Shown: positions 35,452 through 45,897, numbered from the stretch's first letter. The stretch is DNA of 64,000 nucleotides from Streptomyces ortus (GCF_026341275.1 NZ_JAIFZO010000002.1:5238118-5302117); one strand, 5' to 3'. A program made the numbers and translations. Notes: a model not told the origin generated them from the letters alone.

Positions 35452-37091
35452 CCGACGACCAGCACGAAGACCAGTACGGAGACCAGCACGGACAGGGCGG
35501 GCCCCGCGCGGGCAGCCGCTGGGACCCGCTGCCCCAGGGCGACTACGACGACGGCGCCACCGCCTTCGTCAAGCTCCCCGAAGGGGGCATCGACGCCCTC
35601 CTCGCGGACTCGCCCCTCGCCGCGCCCGGCCACGGCTACGTACCGCCGCCGATAACGGTCGCGCCCGGCACGGGTGCGGAGAACGACCCCGGGTCAGCCG
35701 GCGCCTGGGGCGCACCGCCCGACGCGGCCGGCCCCGGTCACGGGCAGGACGTACGGTGGCCCGACCCGAACACCCTCCCCGAGGAGCACCGGCAGGCCCC
35801 CCAGGACCAGTTCTCGTACCACCCCGGGGCCACCGGCCAGTGGACCTTCGACCAGCCCGCACAGGGCGACCAGGGCCCGCCCGGACACGACGGGACGGGG
35901 CATGACGGGACGGGTGGCGTCGGGACGGGGCACGACGCCTCGGGTCAGGACGTCACCGGGCAGTGGTCCATCCCGCTCGCGGACGGTGATCTGCCGGACG
36001 AGTCCGGTGAGTTCACCACGTCCTCGCTGGTCGAGCAGTGGGGCGGCAGTCCGCCCGCCACGCTGCCGGGCGGGGCGGCGGCCCCCTGGGCCGACGAACC
36101 GTGGGCCCAGCAGCCGGCCGGGCAGCAGCCGCCCGCCGAGCACGGCGCCGCCGAGATCATCGACGTCTCCGGAGCGCACGCCGACGAGATCGCCGTCTCC
36201 GTGGAGCGCGACCCGGGTCACGACGACGGACGCGACGACGGACGCGAGGAACCGTCCGGGGCCGCGCCCCGCCACGACCACCCCGAGTTCGCGGACGACC
36301 CCGCCGCCGAGCAGGAAGCGGCCTCTACGGAGGAGCCCGACGAGCGGGCTCCGGACGCGCACGCCGACGCCACCGCCGACGCCGTTGCCGAGGAGTCCGG
36401 GGGCGGGTCCGAGTCCGAGGCCGAGTCCGACGAGGCTCAGGGCATCGCCCCGCACAACGACCACCCCCTCGCCTCGTACGTCCTGCGGGTGAACGGCGTC
36501 GAACGGCCCGTGACGGACGCCTGGATCGGCGAATCGCTGCTGTACGTACTGCGCGAGCGCCTCGGCCTCGCAGGCGCCAAGGACGGCTGCTCACAGGGCG
36601 AGTGCGGCGCCTGCAACGTCCAGGTGGACGGCCGGCTCGTCGCCTCCTGCCTGGTGCCCGCGGTGACCGCCGCCGGGAGCGAGGTGCGCACCGTCGAGGG
36701 CCTCGCCGCCGACGGGCAGCCCTCGGACGTCCAGCGGGCCCTCGCCAGGTGCGGTGCCGTGCAGTGCGGCTTCTGCATCCCGGGCATGGCGATGACCGTG
36801 CACGACCTCCTTGAGGGCAACCCGGCGCCGACCGACCTGGAGACCCGCCAGGCCCTGTGCGGCAACCTGTGCCGCTGCTCGGGCTACCGGGGCGTCCTGG
36901 AGGCCGTACGGGACGTCGTGGCCGAGCGCGAGGCCCACGCCGCCGCCGAGAGCTCCTCGGACGGCGACGAGGCCCGTATCCCGCACCAGGCGGGCCCCGG
37001 CTCCGGAGGCGTCAACCCGTCCGCGTTCGAGCCCCACCAGTCCAGCCAGCCCCACGAGCAGCCGTACGGCCAGGACGGAGGCCAGGCGTGA
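35448..37091 (+). CDS. Molybdenum hydroxylase [2Fe-2S] subunit with long disordered N-terminus
   Basis: A 547-residue protein. Only residues about 340-490 match the family: the plant-type cluster (KDGCSQGECGACNVQVDG ... ASC) and the second cluster (CGAVQCGFCIPGM ... CGNLCRCSGY), so all eight cysteine ligands are present. The first 340 residues are acidic, Gly/Pro/Asp-rich and low-complexity, far longer than the usual 150-200-residue subunit. A 60-residue polar tail follows. GTG 35448 overlaps the previous stop, and no later start has a good ribosome site, so the extension is real as far as sequence shows. Confidence 0.9.
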   Translation: MTDDQHEDQYGDQHGQGGPRAGSRWDPLPQGDYDDGATAFVKLPEGGIDALLADSPLAAPGHGYVPPPITVAPGTGAENDPGSAGAWGAPPDAAGPGHGQDVRWPDPNTLPEEHRQAPQDQFSYHPGATGQWTFDQPAQGDQGPPGHDGTGHDGTGGVGTGHDASGQDVTGQWSIPLADGDLPDESGEFTTSSLVEQWGGSPPATLPGGAAAPWADEPWAQQPAGQQPPAEHGAAEIIDVSGAHADEIAVSVERDPGHDDGRDDGREEPSGAAPRHDHPEFADDPAAEQEAASTEEPDERAPDAHADATADAVAEESGGGSESEAESDEAQGIAPHNDHPLASYVLRVNGVERPVTDAWIGESLLYVLRERLGLAGAKDGCSQGECGACNVQVDGRLVASCLVPAVTAAGSEVRTVEGLAADGQPSDVQRALARCGAVQCGFCIPGMAMTVHDLLEGNPAPTDLETRQALCGNLCRCSGYRGVLEAVRDVVAEREAHAAAESSSDGDEARIPHQAGPGSGGVNPSAFEPHQSSQPHEQPYGQDGGQA

Positions 37092-39397
37092 GCAACGACA
37101 CCGCCACCGCGACCACCGCGCAGCCCGGCACCGCGCCGGAACCGCCGCCGCACGGCCTCGGCGTGTCCCTGCCGTCCGCGGAGTCCCGCGCCAAGACGGA
37201 GGGCACCTTCCCGTACGCGGCGGACCTGTGGGCCGAGGGCCTCCTGTGGGCCGCCGTCCTGAGATCACCGCACCCGCACGCGCGCATCCTGTCCGTCGAC
37301 ACCACCCACGCGCGCGAGATGCCCGGCGTGCAGGCCGTCATCACCCACGAGGACGTGCCCGGCACCGCGCTGCTCGGCCGCGGCAGGGCCGACCGCCCGG
37401 TGTTCGCCTCCGAGGTCGTGCGCCACCACGGAGAGGCCATCGCGGCCGTCGCGGCGGACCACCCCGACACCGCGCGCATGGCCGCCGCCGCCGTCATCGT
37501 CGAGTACGAGGTCCTCGACCCGGTGACCGACCCGGAGCAGGCCTTCGAGGCCGAGCCCCTGCACCCCGACGGCAACCTCATCCGCCACATCCCGCTGCGC
37601 CACGGCGACCCGGAGGCGGCCGGCGACATCGTCGTCGAGGGCCTCTACCGCATCGGCCGCCAGGACCCCGCCCCGATCGGCGCCGAGGCCGGGCTCGCCG
37701 TGCCCCGCCCCGACGGCGGGGTCGAGCTCTACGTGGCCTCCACCGACCCGCACACCGACCGCGACACGGCCGCCGCCTGCTACGGGCTCGAACCGGAGCG
37801 CGTGAAGGTCGTCGTCACCGGCGTGCCCGGCGCCACCGCCGACCGCGAGGACCAGGGCTTCCAGCTCCCCCTGGGGCTGCTCGCCCTCAAGACCGGCTGC
37901 CCGGTCAAGCTGACCGCGACCCGCGAAGAATCCTTCCTCGGGCACGTCCACCGGCACCCCACGCTGCTCCGCTACCGCCACCACGCGGACGCCGAGGGCA
38001 GGCTGGTCAAGGTCGAGGCGCAGATCCTCCTCGACGCGGGCGCGTACGCGGACACCTCCTCGGAGGCCCTGGCCGCCGCCGTCTCCTTCGCCTGCGGCCC
38101 CTACGTCGTGCCGAACGCCTTCATCGAGGGCTGGGCCGTACGCACCAACAACCCGCCCTCCGGACACGTACGCGGCGAGGGCGCCATGCAGGTGTGCGCC
38201 GCCTACGAGGCCCAGATGGACAAGCTGGCCAAGAAGCTCGGCGTCGACCCGGCCGACCTGCGCATGCGCAACGTACTGGCCACCGGGGACGTCCTGCCGA
38301 CCGGCCAGACGGTCACCTGCCCGGCCCCCGTGGCCGAACTGCTCCAGGCCGTCCAGGAGCACCCGCTGCCCGCCCTCCCCAAGGACACCCCGGAGGACGA
38401 GTGGCTGCTCCCCGGCGGCCCCGAGGGCGCCGGTGAACCCGGCGCCGTACGGCGGGGCGTCGGCTACGCCCTGGGGATGGTCCACATGCTCGGCGCCGAG
38501 GGCACCGACGAGGTCTCTACGGCCACCGTGAAGGTCCACGACGGCATCGCCACCGTGCTCTGCGCGGCCGTGGAGACCGGCCAGGGCTTCACCACGCTGG
38601 CCCGGCAGATCGTCCAGGAGACGCTCGGCATCGAAGAGGTCCATGTGGCCTCCGTGGACACCGACCAGCCCCCGGCGGGCCCGAGCGCCCGCGGCCGGCA
38701 CACCTGGGTGTCCGGCGGCGCCGTCGAACGGGCCGCCAAGATGGTCCGTACGCAGCTGCTGCAGCCCCTGGCGCACAAGTTCGGCATGTCCACCGAGCTG
38801 CTCCAGATCACCGACGGCAAGATCACCTCGTACGACGGAGTGCTCTCGACCACCGTCGCCGAGGCGATGGACGGCAAGGAGCTGTGGGCGACCGCGCAGT
38901 GCCGCCCGCACCCCACCGAGCCGCTGGACGGCGCGGGCCAGGGCGACGCCTTCGTGGGCCTCGCCTTCTGCGCGATCCGCGCGGTCGTGGACGTGGACAT
39001 CGAACTGGGCTCGGTGCGCGTGGTCGAACTGGCGCTCGCCCAGGACGTGGGCCGCATCCTGAACCCCGCGCAGCTCGCCGCCCGGATCGAGGCCGGTGTC
39101 ACGCAGGGCATCGGCGCCGCCCTCACGGAGAACCTGCGGACCGCGCGCGGGCTGGTACGCCACCCCGACCTGACCGGGTACTCGCTGCCGACCGCCCTCG
39201 ACGCCCCCGACATCCGCATCGTCAAGCTCGTCGAGGAGCGTGACGTGGTCGCGCCCTTCGGGGCGAAGGCCGTCAGCGCGGTACCGGTCGTCACGTCCCC
39301 CGCGGCGGTCGCGTCGGCGGTCCGGGCGGCCACGGGGCGCCCGGTCAACCGGCTGCCGATAAGGCCCCAGGCGGCCGTGGTGACGGTGACGCAGTGA
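37088..39397 (+). CDS. Molybdenum hydroxylase large (Moco-binding) subunit
   Basis: A 769-residue catalytic subunit of the xanthine dehydrogenase family that binds molybdopterin. The N-terminal a/b hammerhead (KTEGTFPYAADLWAEGLLWA, SPHPHARILSVDT) is followed by Moco-contact regions (RGEGAMQVCAAYEAQMD; VETGQGFTTLARQIVQETLG; GAGQGDAFVGLAF). Overlap with the Fe-S gene (GTGA) completes a three-gene operon (FAD, Fe-S, Mo). The substrate is probably a purine or aldehyde and cannot be fixed from sequence. Confidence 0.92.
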   Translation: MSNDTATATTAQPGTAPEPPPHGLGVSLPSAESRAKTEGTFPYAADLWAEGLLWAAVLRSPHPHARILSVDTTHAREMPGVQAVITHEDVPGTALLGRGRADRPVFASEVVRHHGEAIAAVAADHPDTARMAAAAVIVEYEVLDPVTDPEQAFEAEPLHPDGNLIRHIPLRHGDPEAAGDIVVEGLYRIGRQDPAPIGAEAGLAVPRPDGGVELYVASTDPHTDRDTAAACYGLEPERVKVVVTGVPGATADREDQGFQLPLGLLALKTGCPVKLTATREESFLGHVHRHPTLLRYRHHADAEGRLVKVEAQILLDAGAYADTSSEALAAAVSFACGPYVVPNAFIEGWAVRTNNPPSGHVRGEGAMQVCAAYEAQMDKLAKKLGVDPADLRMRNVLATGDVLPTGQTVTCPAPVAELLQAVQEHPLPALPKDTPEDEWLLPGGPEGAGEPGAVRRGVGYALGMVHMLGAEGTDEVSTATVKVHDGIATVLCAAVETGQGFTTLARQIVQETLGIEEVHVASVDTDQPPAGPSARGRHTWVSGGAVERAAKMVRTQLLQPLAHKFGMSTELLQITDGKITSYDGVLSTTVAEAMDGKELWATAQCRPHPTEPLDGAGQGDAFVGLAFCAIRAVVDVDIELGSVRVVELALAQDVGRILNPAQLAARIEAGVTQGIGAALTENLRTARGLVRHPDLTGYSLPTALDAPDIRIVKLVEERDVVAPFGAKAVSAVPVVTSPAAVASAVRAATGRPVNRLPIRPQAAVVTVTQ

Positions 39398-39435
39398 CGC
39401 GGGGCGGGGCTTTCCTCAGCTAGGAACGGGTTCGG

Positions 39436-39972
39436 ATGCTGGACGGCGTGGTCCTGATCACCGGCATCATGGCCGCCGGGAAGTCCACGGTCGCGCAGGC
39501 GCTGGCCGAGAGACTGCCGCGGGCCGCCCACGTCCGGGGTGACGTGTTCCGGCGGATGCTCGTCACCGGCCGCGCGGAGTACGAGCCCGGAGCGGGCACG
39601 CTGAGCGAGGCCGAGGCCCAACTCGGGCTGCGGTACCGCCTGTCGGCGGCGACGGCGGACACGTACGCGCGGGCGGGCTTCACGGCGGTCGTCCAGGACG
39701 TGGTCCTGGGCGCGCATCTGACGGCCTACGTCGACCTCGTACGGACGGCGCCCCTGTACGTCGTCGTACTCGCCCCGGGTCCCGACGCGGTGGCGCGGCG
39801 GGAGGCGGGGCGGGCCAAGACGGGATACGGCGCGTGGACCGTCGAGGACCTCGACCGCGGTCTGCGCGCGGACACCCCGCGGCTCGGGCTGTGGCTGGAC
39901 ACCTCCGAGCAGACCGTGGGGCAGACGGTGGACGCGATCGTGGCGGGCCGGGAACGGGCCCGCGTCCGCTGA
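39436..39972 (+). CDS. Small P-loop kinase/phosphotransferase
   Basis: A 178-residue P-loop protein with Walker A GIMAAGKST (residues 9-17), a putative acceptor region VRGDVFRRM and a lid RREAGRAKTGYG. It resembles the chloramphenicol 3-O-phosphotransferase-like kinases that act on small molecules. The substrate is unknown. It lies 38 bases after the hydroxylase operon in the same direction. Confidence 0.85.
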   Translation: MLDGVVLITGIMAAGKSTVAQALAERLPRAAHVRGDVFRRMLVTGRAEYEPGAGTLSEAEAQLGLRYRLSAATADTYARAGFTAVVQDVVLGAHLTAYVDLVRTAPLYVVVLAPGPDAVARREAGRAKTGYGAWTVEDLDRGLRADTPRLGLWLDTSEQTVGQTVDAIVAGRERARVR

Positions 39973-40211
39973 GCCGGCCAGCGGGACATCAGTGAGAAGC
40001 CACTGGTCAGGGCGGTTTCGGGGCGTTGTCAGTGGTGCCGGGTAGTGTTCCGGTCAGTGGGGGAGGACCGCTGGGCGGCGGGCCGTTCTCCGGATGTTTC
40101 GAGGCGCATCCGGATGCCTTGGCGTGCGTGGCGGCATGCCGGAGCGCAGGGCTGTGTGCCGCCCGGCCCGGTTCTGCCGGGGGACTGCGAACAACGATCC
40201 GCGGGGGAACG

Positions 40212-41456
<1,245 letters not shown>

Positions 41457-41559
41457 CCCACCCCCGAACGCTCTGACCCGCCCCCCCCGGACGCCCTTGA
41501 GCCGCCCTCTCACGCCCCGGGGCCGACCCCCCGAAGGCAGCCGACCCCGAAACCGAACA

Positions 41560-41603
41560 AGAGGCCGTGGCGGGAATTGAACCCACGTGCCTCGCTTTGC
41601 AGG
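41560..41603 (-). repeat. attL: 44-bp copy of the tRNA-Cys 3' half
   Basis: The bases from AGAGGCCGTGG to CTTTGCAGG are identical to 57942-57985. Beyond 41603 the sequence diverges from the tRNA, so there is no 5' half here and no functional tRNA. Integration upstream of the tRNA 3' end restored the intact gene at the other side. The 325-base gap from 41457 to 41781 otherwise holds only the arm-like repeats. Confidence 0.93.
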
Positions 41604-41720
41604 TTTGTCCGGGCTCGTCAAGGACTGATCCAGGCTCGTTCGGCGGCGTTCATACCCGTACGGATGCCAAATCCGCCGGGCGGAGTGAACGGCCCCGGAC
41701 GGCTGCGTACGGCGATGAAC

Positions 41721-41739
41721 GAGACGGAAACTGAGACGG
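41721..41739 (+). promoter_or_regulatory. Possible integrase arm-type sites, left end
   Basis: GAGACGG occurs at 41721 and again 12 bases later at 41733 (GAGACGGAAACTGAGACGG). A matching pair with the same spacing is at 57859-57877 near the right end. The repeats lie 118 bases inside attL. Confidence 0.45.
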
Positions 41740-41781
41740 GACACCGACTAGCCCAGTGCCTGCCTGTACGTGGCGAGCGGT

Positions 41782-42081
41782 CTAGTGCTCCGCCTTCTCC
41801 CGATGCCGTGCGACGCTCAAAGGGCGACCGGAGTACATGCAGGTGGGGCACTCTTCCCATCCGCTGTGCTCAGCGGCCTCGACTACGGAGACGTCCGGCC
41901 CAAACCCGTGATGTGCGAGAAGACGAACCACGGAGTTGCCGTACCTAGTGCGCAGGAGAGCGGACTCCGCGATCTTGTCGTGCCCAGGGCGGAAGTAGGC
42001 CGTGCGGCTCGTGCTCTGGCCGCAACCGCACCAGCAACGGCCCGATGGTTGAGGTCCCGCCGGACCTTCAGTGTTCGTCAT
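41782..42081 (-). CDS. Small putative zinc-binding protein next to attL
   Basis: A 99-residue protein with CWCGCG (residues 16-21), a histidine in YFRPGHDK and a CPTC pair at about residues 77-80, arranged like a split zinc ribbon. The middle (ESALLRTRYGNSVVRLLAHHG) looks helical. It is divergent from the GHKL-nuclease gene across a 166-base gap and is the first gene inside the element. No strong ribosome site precedes the ATG, so it may be leaderless. I do not recognise the family; it may be cargo together with the neighbour. Confidence 0.7.
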   Translation of the reverse strand: MTNTEGPAGPQPSGRCWCGCGQSTSRTAYFRPGHDKIAESALLRTRYGNSVVRLLAHHGFGPDVSVVEAAEHSGWEECPTCMYSGRPLSVARHREKAEH

Positions 42082-42247
42082 GCGCTCACGTTAGAGACTT
42101 CCTGGTCTGTCGATGGTGAGGTTCAGGATTCCTCTCCTGAGCAGTCCGGATGCAGGTCTCCGTGGTTCGGATGATCCTCGGACGGGAGGAGTGGGATTGG
42201 CCTCACGCCTACTACCACGTGTTACGAGTAGTTGACAGGATGACGTC

Positions 42248-44329
42248 ATGCGACGAGTGCATCTAGAAGCGGCCGAAGATCACGTCGAGCGACTGGCGAA
42301 GGAGCACGATCCGGTTGGGGCTGTTAAAGAACTCATCTGGAACGCCTTGGACGCCGACGCTCGAAGCGTGCGGGTTTCGATCGAGCGGTCCCTTACGGAA
42401 GGCGTAGAAAAGGTCATCGTCACTGACGATGGAACAGGGATCACGCCCGAAACCTGCGAGGCCACATTTGATCGTATTGGCGGTTCCTGGAAAAAGGGTG
42501 CCCGTGTTTCTCAGAAGCTTGGAAGGCCGTTGCACGGTCAGGCTGGGCATGGGCGCCTGCGTGCTTTCGCTTTGGGGGCGTTCATTCGGTGGACAACTAT
42601 TGCTGACGGTATTGACGGACGCCAGAAGTCGATTATTTCCGCCCATAATGCCTCTAGGAATGATTTCCAGATCGGGGACCCGCAGTCGACTGGCGAAGAT
42701 ACCGGAACCGTCGTCGAGGCGTGGGGGCGTCAGTCTTCAGTCCTGAATAAACTTTTGGTGGATAGGGCTCGCACTCAGATCACTACCGAATTTGCCCCGT
42801 ACCTAGCCATGTACCCGGAGGTGGTGATTGAGTTTGACGGCGAGAGGATTGACCCGCAAGGGGCCATCCAAAAGGAGACCTCGTACGGTCTCGAATTTAC
42901 TCACGACGGGCAGAATGAAACCGCAGTTCTGCGCGTCATCGAGTGGGACATGCGCGTCGATCGCGAGTTGCACCTGTGTGACGCAGAGGGTGTAACGGTT
43001 GACATCACCGAGGTGCGGATACAGGCACCGGGATTTGATTTCACGGCCTACGTGCTGTGGCGAGGGATGCCTGACCACCCCAATGAGTTTCTATTGGGAG
43101 AGGCTTCGGACGGGCCGGTCGCGCTACTTCTTTCCGCCACTCGGCAGCAGTTGCGGGACCACTTTAAGTCTCGCGCAGTGGAGCGCCGTCACGAGATTGT
43201 TGACAGGTGGAAAGATGATGGTTTGTACCCCTATCATGAGGAGCCGCAAACGGAGGCCGAGAAAGTTGAGCGCGAGACTTTTGATATTGTCGCTACGACT
43301 GTGCAGCGTCATATGCCTAAGCCGGCCAAGCATCAAAGGGCGACCCTGGCTCTGCTGCGAGAATCCGTAAAGCATCAACCCAGTCATGTAAATAAAATTC
43401 TGGATGAAGTGTTTCGGCTGAGTTCGGATGACAAGTCAGAGCTGGACAGGCTCCTCAACCGAACTAGCCTCTCAAGCATTATCAAAGCATCGAGCAGCGT
43501 GGCTGACCGTCTAGACTTCCTTGCGGCGCTATCGCATATGGTCTTTGATGCTGAAGCGAAAAAGCTCGTTAAGGAGCGTACTGAGCTGCACAAGATCCTG
43601 GAAAATGAAACCTGGATCTTTGGAGAGCATTACCAGCTCCTTGTGAGTGACAGATCGCTTGACCAGGTACTCAATCGACACCTGGAGATCCTGGGAAGGG
43701 ACGAGCAGACGCCAGCGCCCGTGCGTAGGGAGGATGGTTCTGTTGGAATTGTTGATCTAATGCTTTCAAGGTCACGCAAGGAGCATGACCGGAGGCAGCA
43801 TCTGGTCGTAGAGCTCAAGGCTCCCAGAGTTAAAGTGACCGGTAAGGAGCTGGAGCAGATCAAGAGCTATGCTCTAGCGGTTAGCGAAGACCCTCAATTC
43901 GCCGATGTTCGCGTAGAATGGGACTTTTGGCTAGTCACCTCGGAAATGAATAAGATGGTCCGTGCTGAGACCAGACAGAAAGAGAAGCCTCGTGGGTGCG
44001 CCTGGGATTTATCGGAAGGTGAGGCTTCAATTCGAGTTTGGGTGAAAACCTGGTCTGACTTGATCGAAGAGAGTAAGGGTCGTCTTCAGTACTTTCGAGA
44101 GCATTTTGATCATGACCCTTCGGTCGAACAGGCTATGGAGTATCTGAGGCACGTCCATGCGCAATACGCTCCGGAAGCGCTCGTTATGGCGTCGCGTGAG
44201 GCAATCGACGATGTCGATTTCCCTGATGGCGTCACACCAAACGGAGAGTCACCCAACGGCGAGGAAGCGTCACCTGCGGACACGGCGCCAATTTCGGCTG
44301 AAGGGGTGCAAACCGCCGACAATCAGTAG
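42248..44329 (+). CDS. GHKL ATPase fused to PD-(D/E)XK (Shedu/DUF4263-like) nuclease; candidate defence protein
   Basis: A 693-residue two-domain protein. Residues 1-about 310 form a MutL/Hsp90/MORC-like GHKL ATPase: N-box with E28, N32 and D36 (KELIWNALDADARS), DDGTG at 60-64, and the lid HGQAGHGRLRAFALG at 96-110. A helical linker follows (about 330-445). Residues about 450-575 resemble the DUF4263/Shedu nuclease: ENETWIFGEHY, then D503 in GIVDLML, E522-L-K524 in VVELKAP and Q537 in ELEQIKSYA, the complete PD-(D/E)XK set. The tail (from about 650) is acidic and disordered. AT-rich codon use differs sharply from the flanks, and residue 588 is a TTA codon. The start codon lies inside the palindrome ATGACGTCAT (42240-42249), and AGGA precedes it. 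I infer ATP-gated DNA cleavage against phage or rival elements; MORC-like DNA compaction is an alternative. Confidence 0.85.
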   Translation: MRRVHLEAAEDHVERLAKEHDPVGAVKELIWNALDADARSVRVSIERSLTEGVEKVIVTDDGTGITPETCEATFDRIGGSWKKGARVSQKLGRPLHGQAGHGRLRAFALGAFIRWTTIADGIDGRQKSIISAHNASRNDFQIGDPQSTGEDTGTVVEAWGRQSSVLNKLLVDRARTQITTEFAPYLAMYPEVVIEFDGERIDPQGAIQKETSYGLEFTHDGQNETAVLRVIEWDMRVDRELHLCDAEGVTVDITEVRIQAPGFDFTAYVLWRGMPDHPNEFLLGEASDGPVALLLSATRQQLRDHFKSRAVERRHEIVDRWKDDGLYPYHEEPQTEAEKVERETFDIVATTVQRHMPKPAKHQRATLALLRESVKHQPSHVNKILDEVFRLSSDDKSELDRLLNRTSLSSIIKASSSVADRLDFLAALSHMVFDAEAKKLVKERTELHKILENETWIFGEHYQLLVSDRSLDQVLNRHLEILGRDEQTPAPVRREDGSVGIVDLMLSRSRKEHDRRQHLVVELKAPRVKVTGKELEQIKSYALAVSEDPQFADVRVEWDFWLVTSEMNKMVRAETRQKEKPRGCAWDLSEGEASIRVWVKTWSDLIEESKGRLQYFREHFDHDPSVEQAMEYLRHVHAQYAPEALVMASREAIDDVDFPDGVTPNGESPNGEEASPADTAPISAEGVQTADNQ

Positions 44330-44417
44330 ATGGACCGGGTAGGGCAGGCATGCCCGGATGCGTCCCGGCCGTGGGATCATTGGTGCCAAGAGATGGAGCG
44401 ACGCGAAAGGAGCCGAA

Positions 44418-44855
44418 GTGTCAGAGGCCAGTCCGCGCGGGACCTACCTTGTCATTGCGGAGGCGCTGCGGAGCGAGATCGATGAGGGCGAGTCTTTGCC
44501 GTCGGAGGCGGCTCTCATGCGCTCACATAACGTGTCCCGCAATACGATCCGCCGCGCGCTCAAGTCCCTCGAAGCTGACGGTGTTGTCGAGTCTGCACCG
44601 GGGATCGGATGGCGACCCGCCCGGAGTGGCGACCGGAGATCCCTCTCGGAACGTATGACTGACGTGATCGCTGAGGATTCGCTGTCGGTGGGAGCCGCAT
44701 ACCCCTCCGAGGCGAAGCTGTGTGAGCGGTTCGGAGCGTCCCGGACCGCAGTGCGCCGTGTTCTTGCTCAGATGGAGGGAAACGGCTTGCTCGCCACCGT
44801 GCACGGCAAGGGGCGGACCGTGCGCACCCTCCCGGCTCCTACCGTGCGGCCGTAG
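44418..44855 (+). CDS. GntR-type regulator with two tandem winged helices (KorSA-like)
   Basis: A 145-residue protein made of two GntR winged helices: LPSEAALMRSHNVSRNTIRR (about 31-50) and YPSEAKLCERFGASRTAVRR (about 97-116), each followed by a wing. There is no effector domain. In pSAM2-type elements a GntR protein (KorSA) represses the activator and pif genes; a similar role is likely. GTG 44418 is chosen because AAAGGAG lies six bases upstream; an ATG 60 bases upstream lacks one. The next gene begins 11 bases after its stop. Confidence 0.85.
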   Translation: MSEASPRGTYLVIAEALRSEIDEGESLPSEAALMRSHNVSRNTIRRALKSLEADGVVESAPGIGWRPARSGDRRSLSERMTDVIAEDSLSVGAAYPSEAKLCERFGASRTAVRRVLAQMEGNGLLATVHGKGRTVRTLPAPTVRP

Positions 44856-44866
44856 TCTTGGCCGTC

Positions 44867-45427
44867 ATGGGACTGACTGAGTGGGCTTACTCGCTCTCCG
44901 AAGCGATGCTGTCCGAACCGTTGCCGCGCCGGTGGGCGCACTCTCTCGGGGTCGCCAAGCGTGCTCGCTCGTTGAGCCCGATCCTGGGTGCCGATGCGGA
45001 GCTGCTGGAAGCCGCGGCCGTGCTGCATGACGTCGGGTACTCGCCGGCCATCGCAACCACGGGCTTTCACCCGCTGGACGGCGCGCGATTCCTCCGGGGC
45101 CAGGAAGGAGCGGACGAGCGTGTCGTTCGTCTCGTGGCTCACCACTCTTGCGCGCTGCTGGAAGCCGAGGAACGCGGACTGAGGCGGGAGCTTGAGGGGG
45201 AGTTCGAGCTAGAGCGTCCGGACCTGGTCGACGCTCTGCTGTACTGCGACATGACGACAACGCCTGACGGAACAGCGACCACGCCGACCGCCCGGCTGGA
45301 CGAGATCCTGAAGCGGTACGGTCCCGACACGATCGTCGGGCGGTTCATTCAGCGCGCGTCTCCCGAGATCTACGCAGCGTCGGAGCGTGTTGAGAGCCGG
45401 TTGGTGCTGGTCTCTGCCGACGATTAG
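44867..45427 (+). CDS. HD-domain phosphohydrolase
   Basis: A 186-residue HD protein with the full metal set: H25, H54-D55 (AVLHDVGYSP), H68, H92 (VAHHS) and D128 (LLYCDM). Proteins of this kind hydrolyse nucleotides or cyclic nucleotides, but the substrate is unknown. HD genes recur in AICEs between the GntR and Nudix genes. Its stop overlaps that of the convergent Nudix gene by three bases. Confidence 0.85.
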   Translation: MGLTEWAYSLSEAMLSEPLPRRWAHSLGVAKRARSLSPILGADAELLEAAAVLHDVGYSPAIATTGFHPLDGARFLRGQEGADERVVRLVAHHSCALLEAEERGLRRELEGEFELERPDLVDALLYCDMTTTPDGTATTPTARLDEILKRYGPDTIVGRFIQRASPEIYAASERVESRLVLVSADD

Positions 45428-45897
45428 CCGATGTAGGGTTCCCGTCGCGATTCATCCAAGCCGTGCCGAATACGCAGCATCATCGACGGGTGGATATCCA
45501 GTCCGTCTAGGTCCGCTGGGTTTACCCAGCGGACCTCTTTCGATTCACTGCTTGTGCGCAGGGAACCGCCCGTGGGGTGAGCCCGGAAGCAGATGGAGAA
45601 CTGTTGCCGGACTTCCCCGTCGTCGTACGCCAACACGTGAGCAGGGTCAGTGTAGAGCCCGACGATGTTGTCGACCGCAACCTGAATTCCTGTCTCTTCC
45701 AGGACTTCCCGGACGACTGTTTCACCGATGCGTTCACCAATGTCGTGACCGCCGCCAGGAAGGGCCCATAGGTCGTTGTCGGTCTTATGGATGAGGAGAA
45801 GCTGCCCTGAGTTGTCCTGGACAACTGCGGTGACTGAGGGCACTACTGAGTTGGCTTGCGGAGCGTTCGGGTCGCGGAAGTAGTCGATGCGGCTCAT
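45424..45897 (-). CDS. Nudix hydrolase (Pif-like)
   Basis: A 157-residue Nudix protein with an intact box from G49 to I71 (GGHDIGERIGE, then REVLEETGI). In pSAM2 the Nudix protein Pif blocks redundant transfer between cells that already carry the element; position and company fit the same job. ATG 45897 overlaps the stop of the XRE gene (ATGA). Confidence 0.88.
   Translation of the reverse strand: MSRIDYFRDPNAPQANSVVPSVTAVVQDNSGQLLLIHKTDNDLWALPGGGHDIGERIGETVVREVLEETGIQVAVDNIVGLYTDPAHVLAYDDGEVRQQFSICFRAHPTGGSLRTSSESKEVRWVNPADLDGLDIHPSMMLRIRHGLDESRREPYIG

Noticed and set aside
41560..41603. A second tRNA-Cys gene
   Set aside because: Only the 3' half is present; the anticodon stem cannot close past 41603. 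It is attL.
42248..44329. Housekeeping MutL or GyrB
   Set aside because: Only the ATPase fold is shared; there is no MutL C-terminal endonuclease motif, no topoisomerase domain and no mutS or gyrA nearby.
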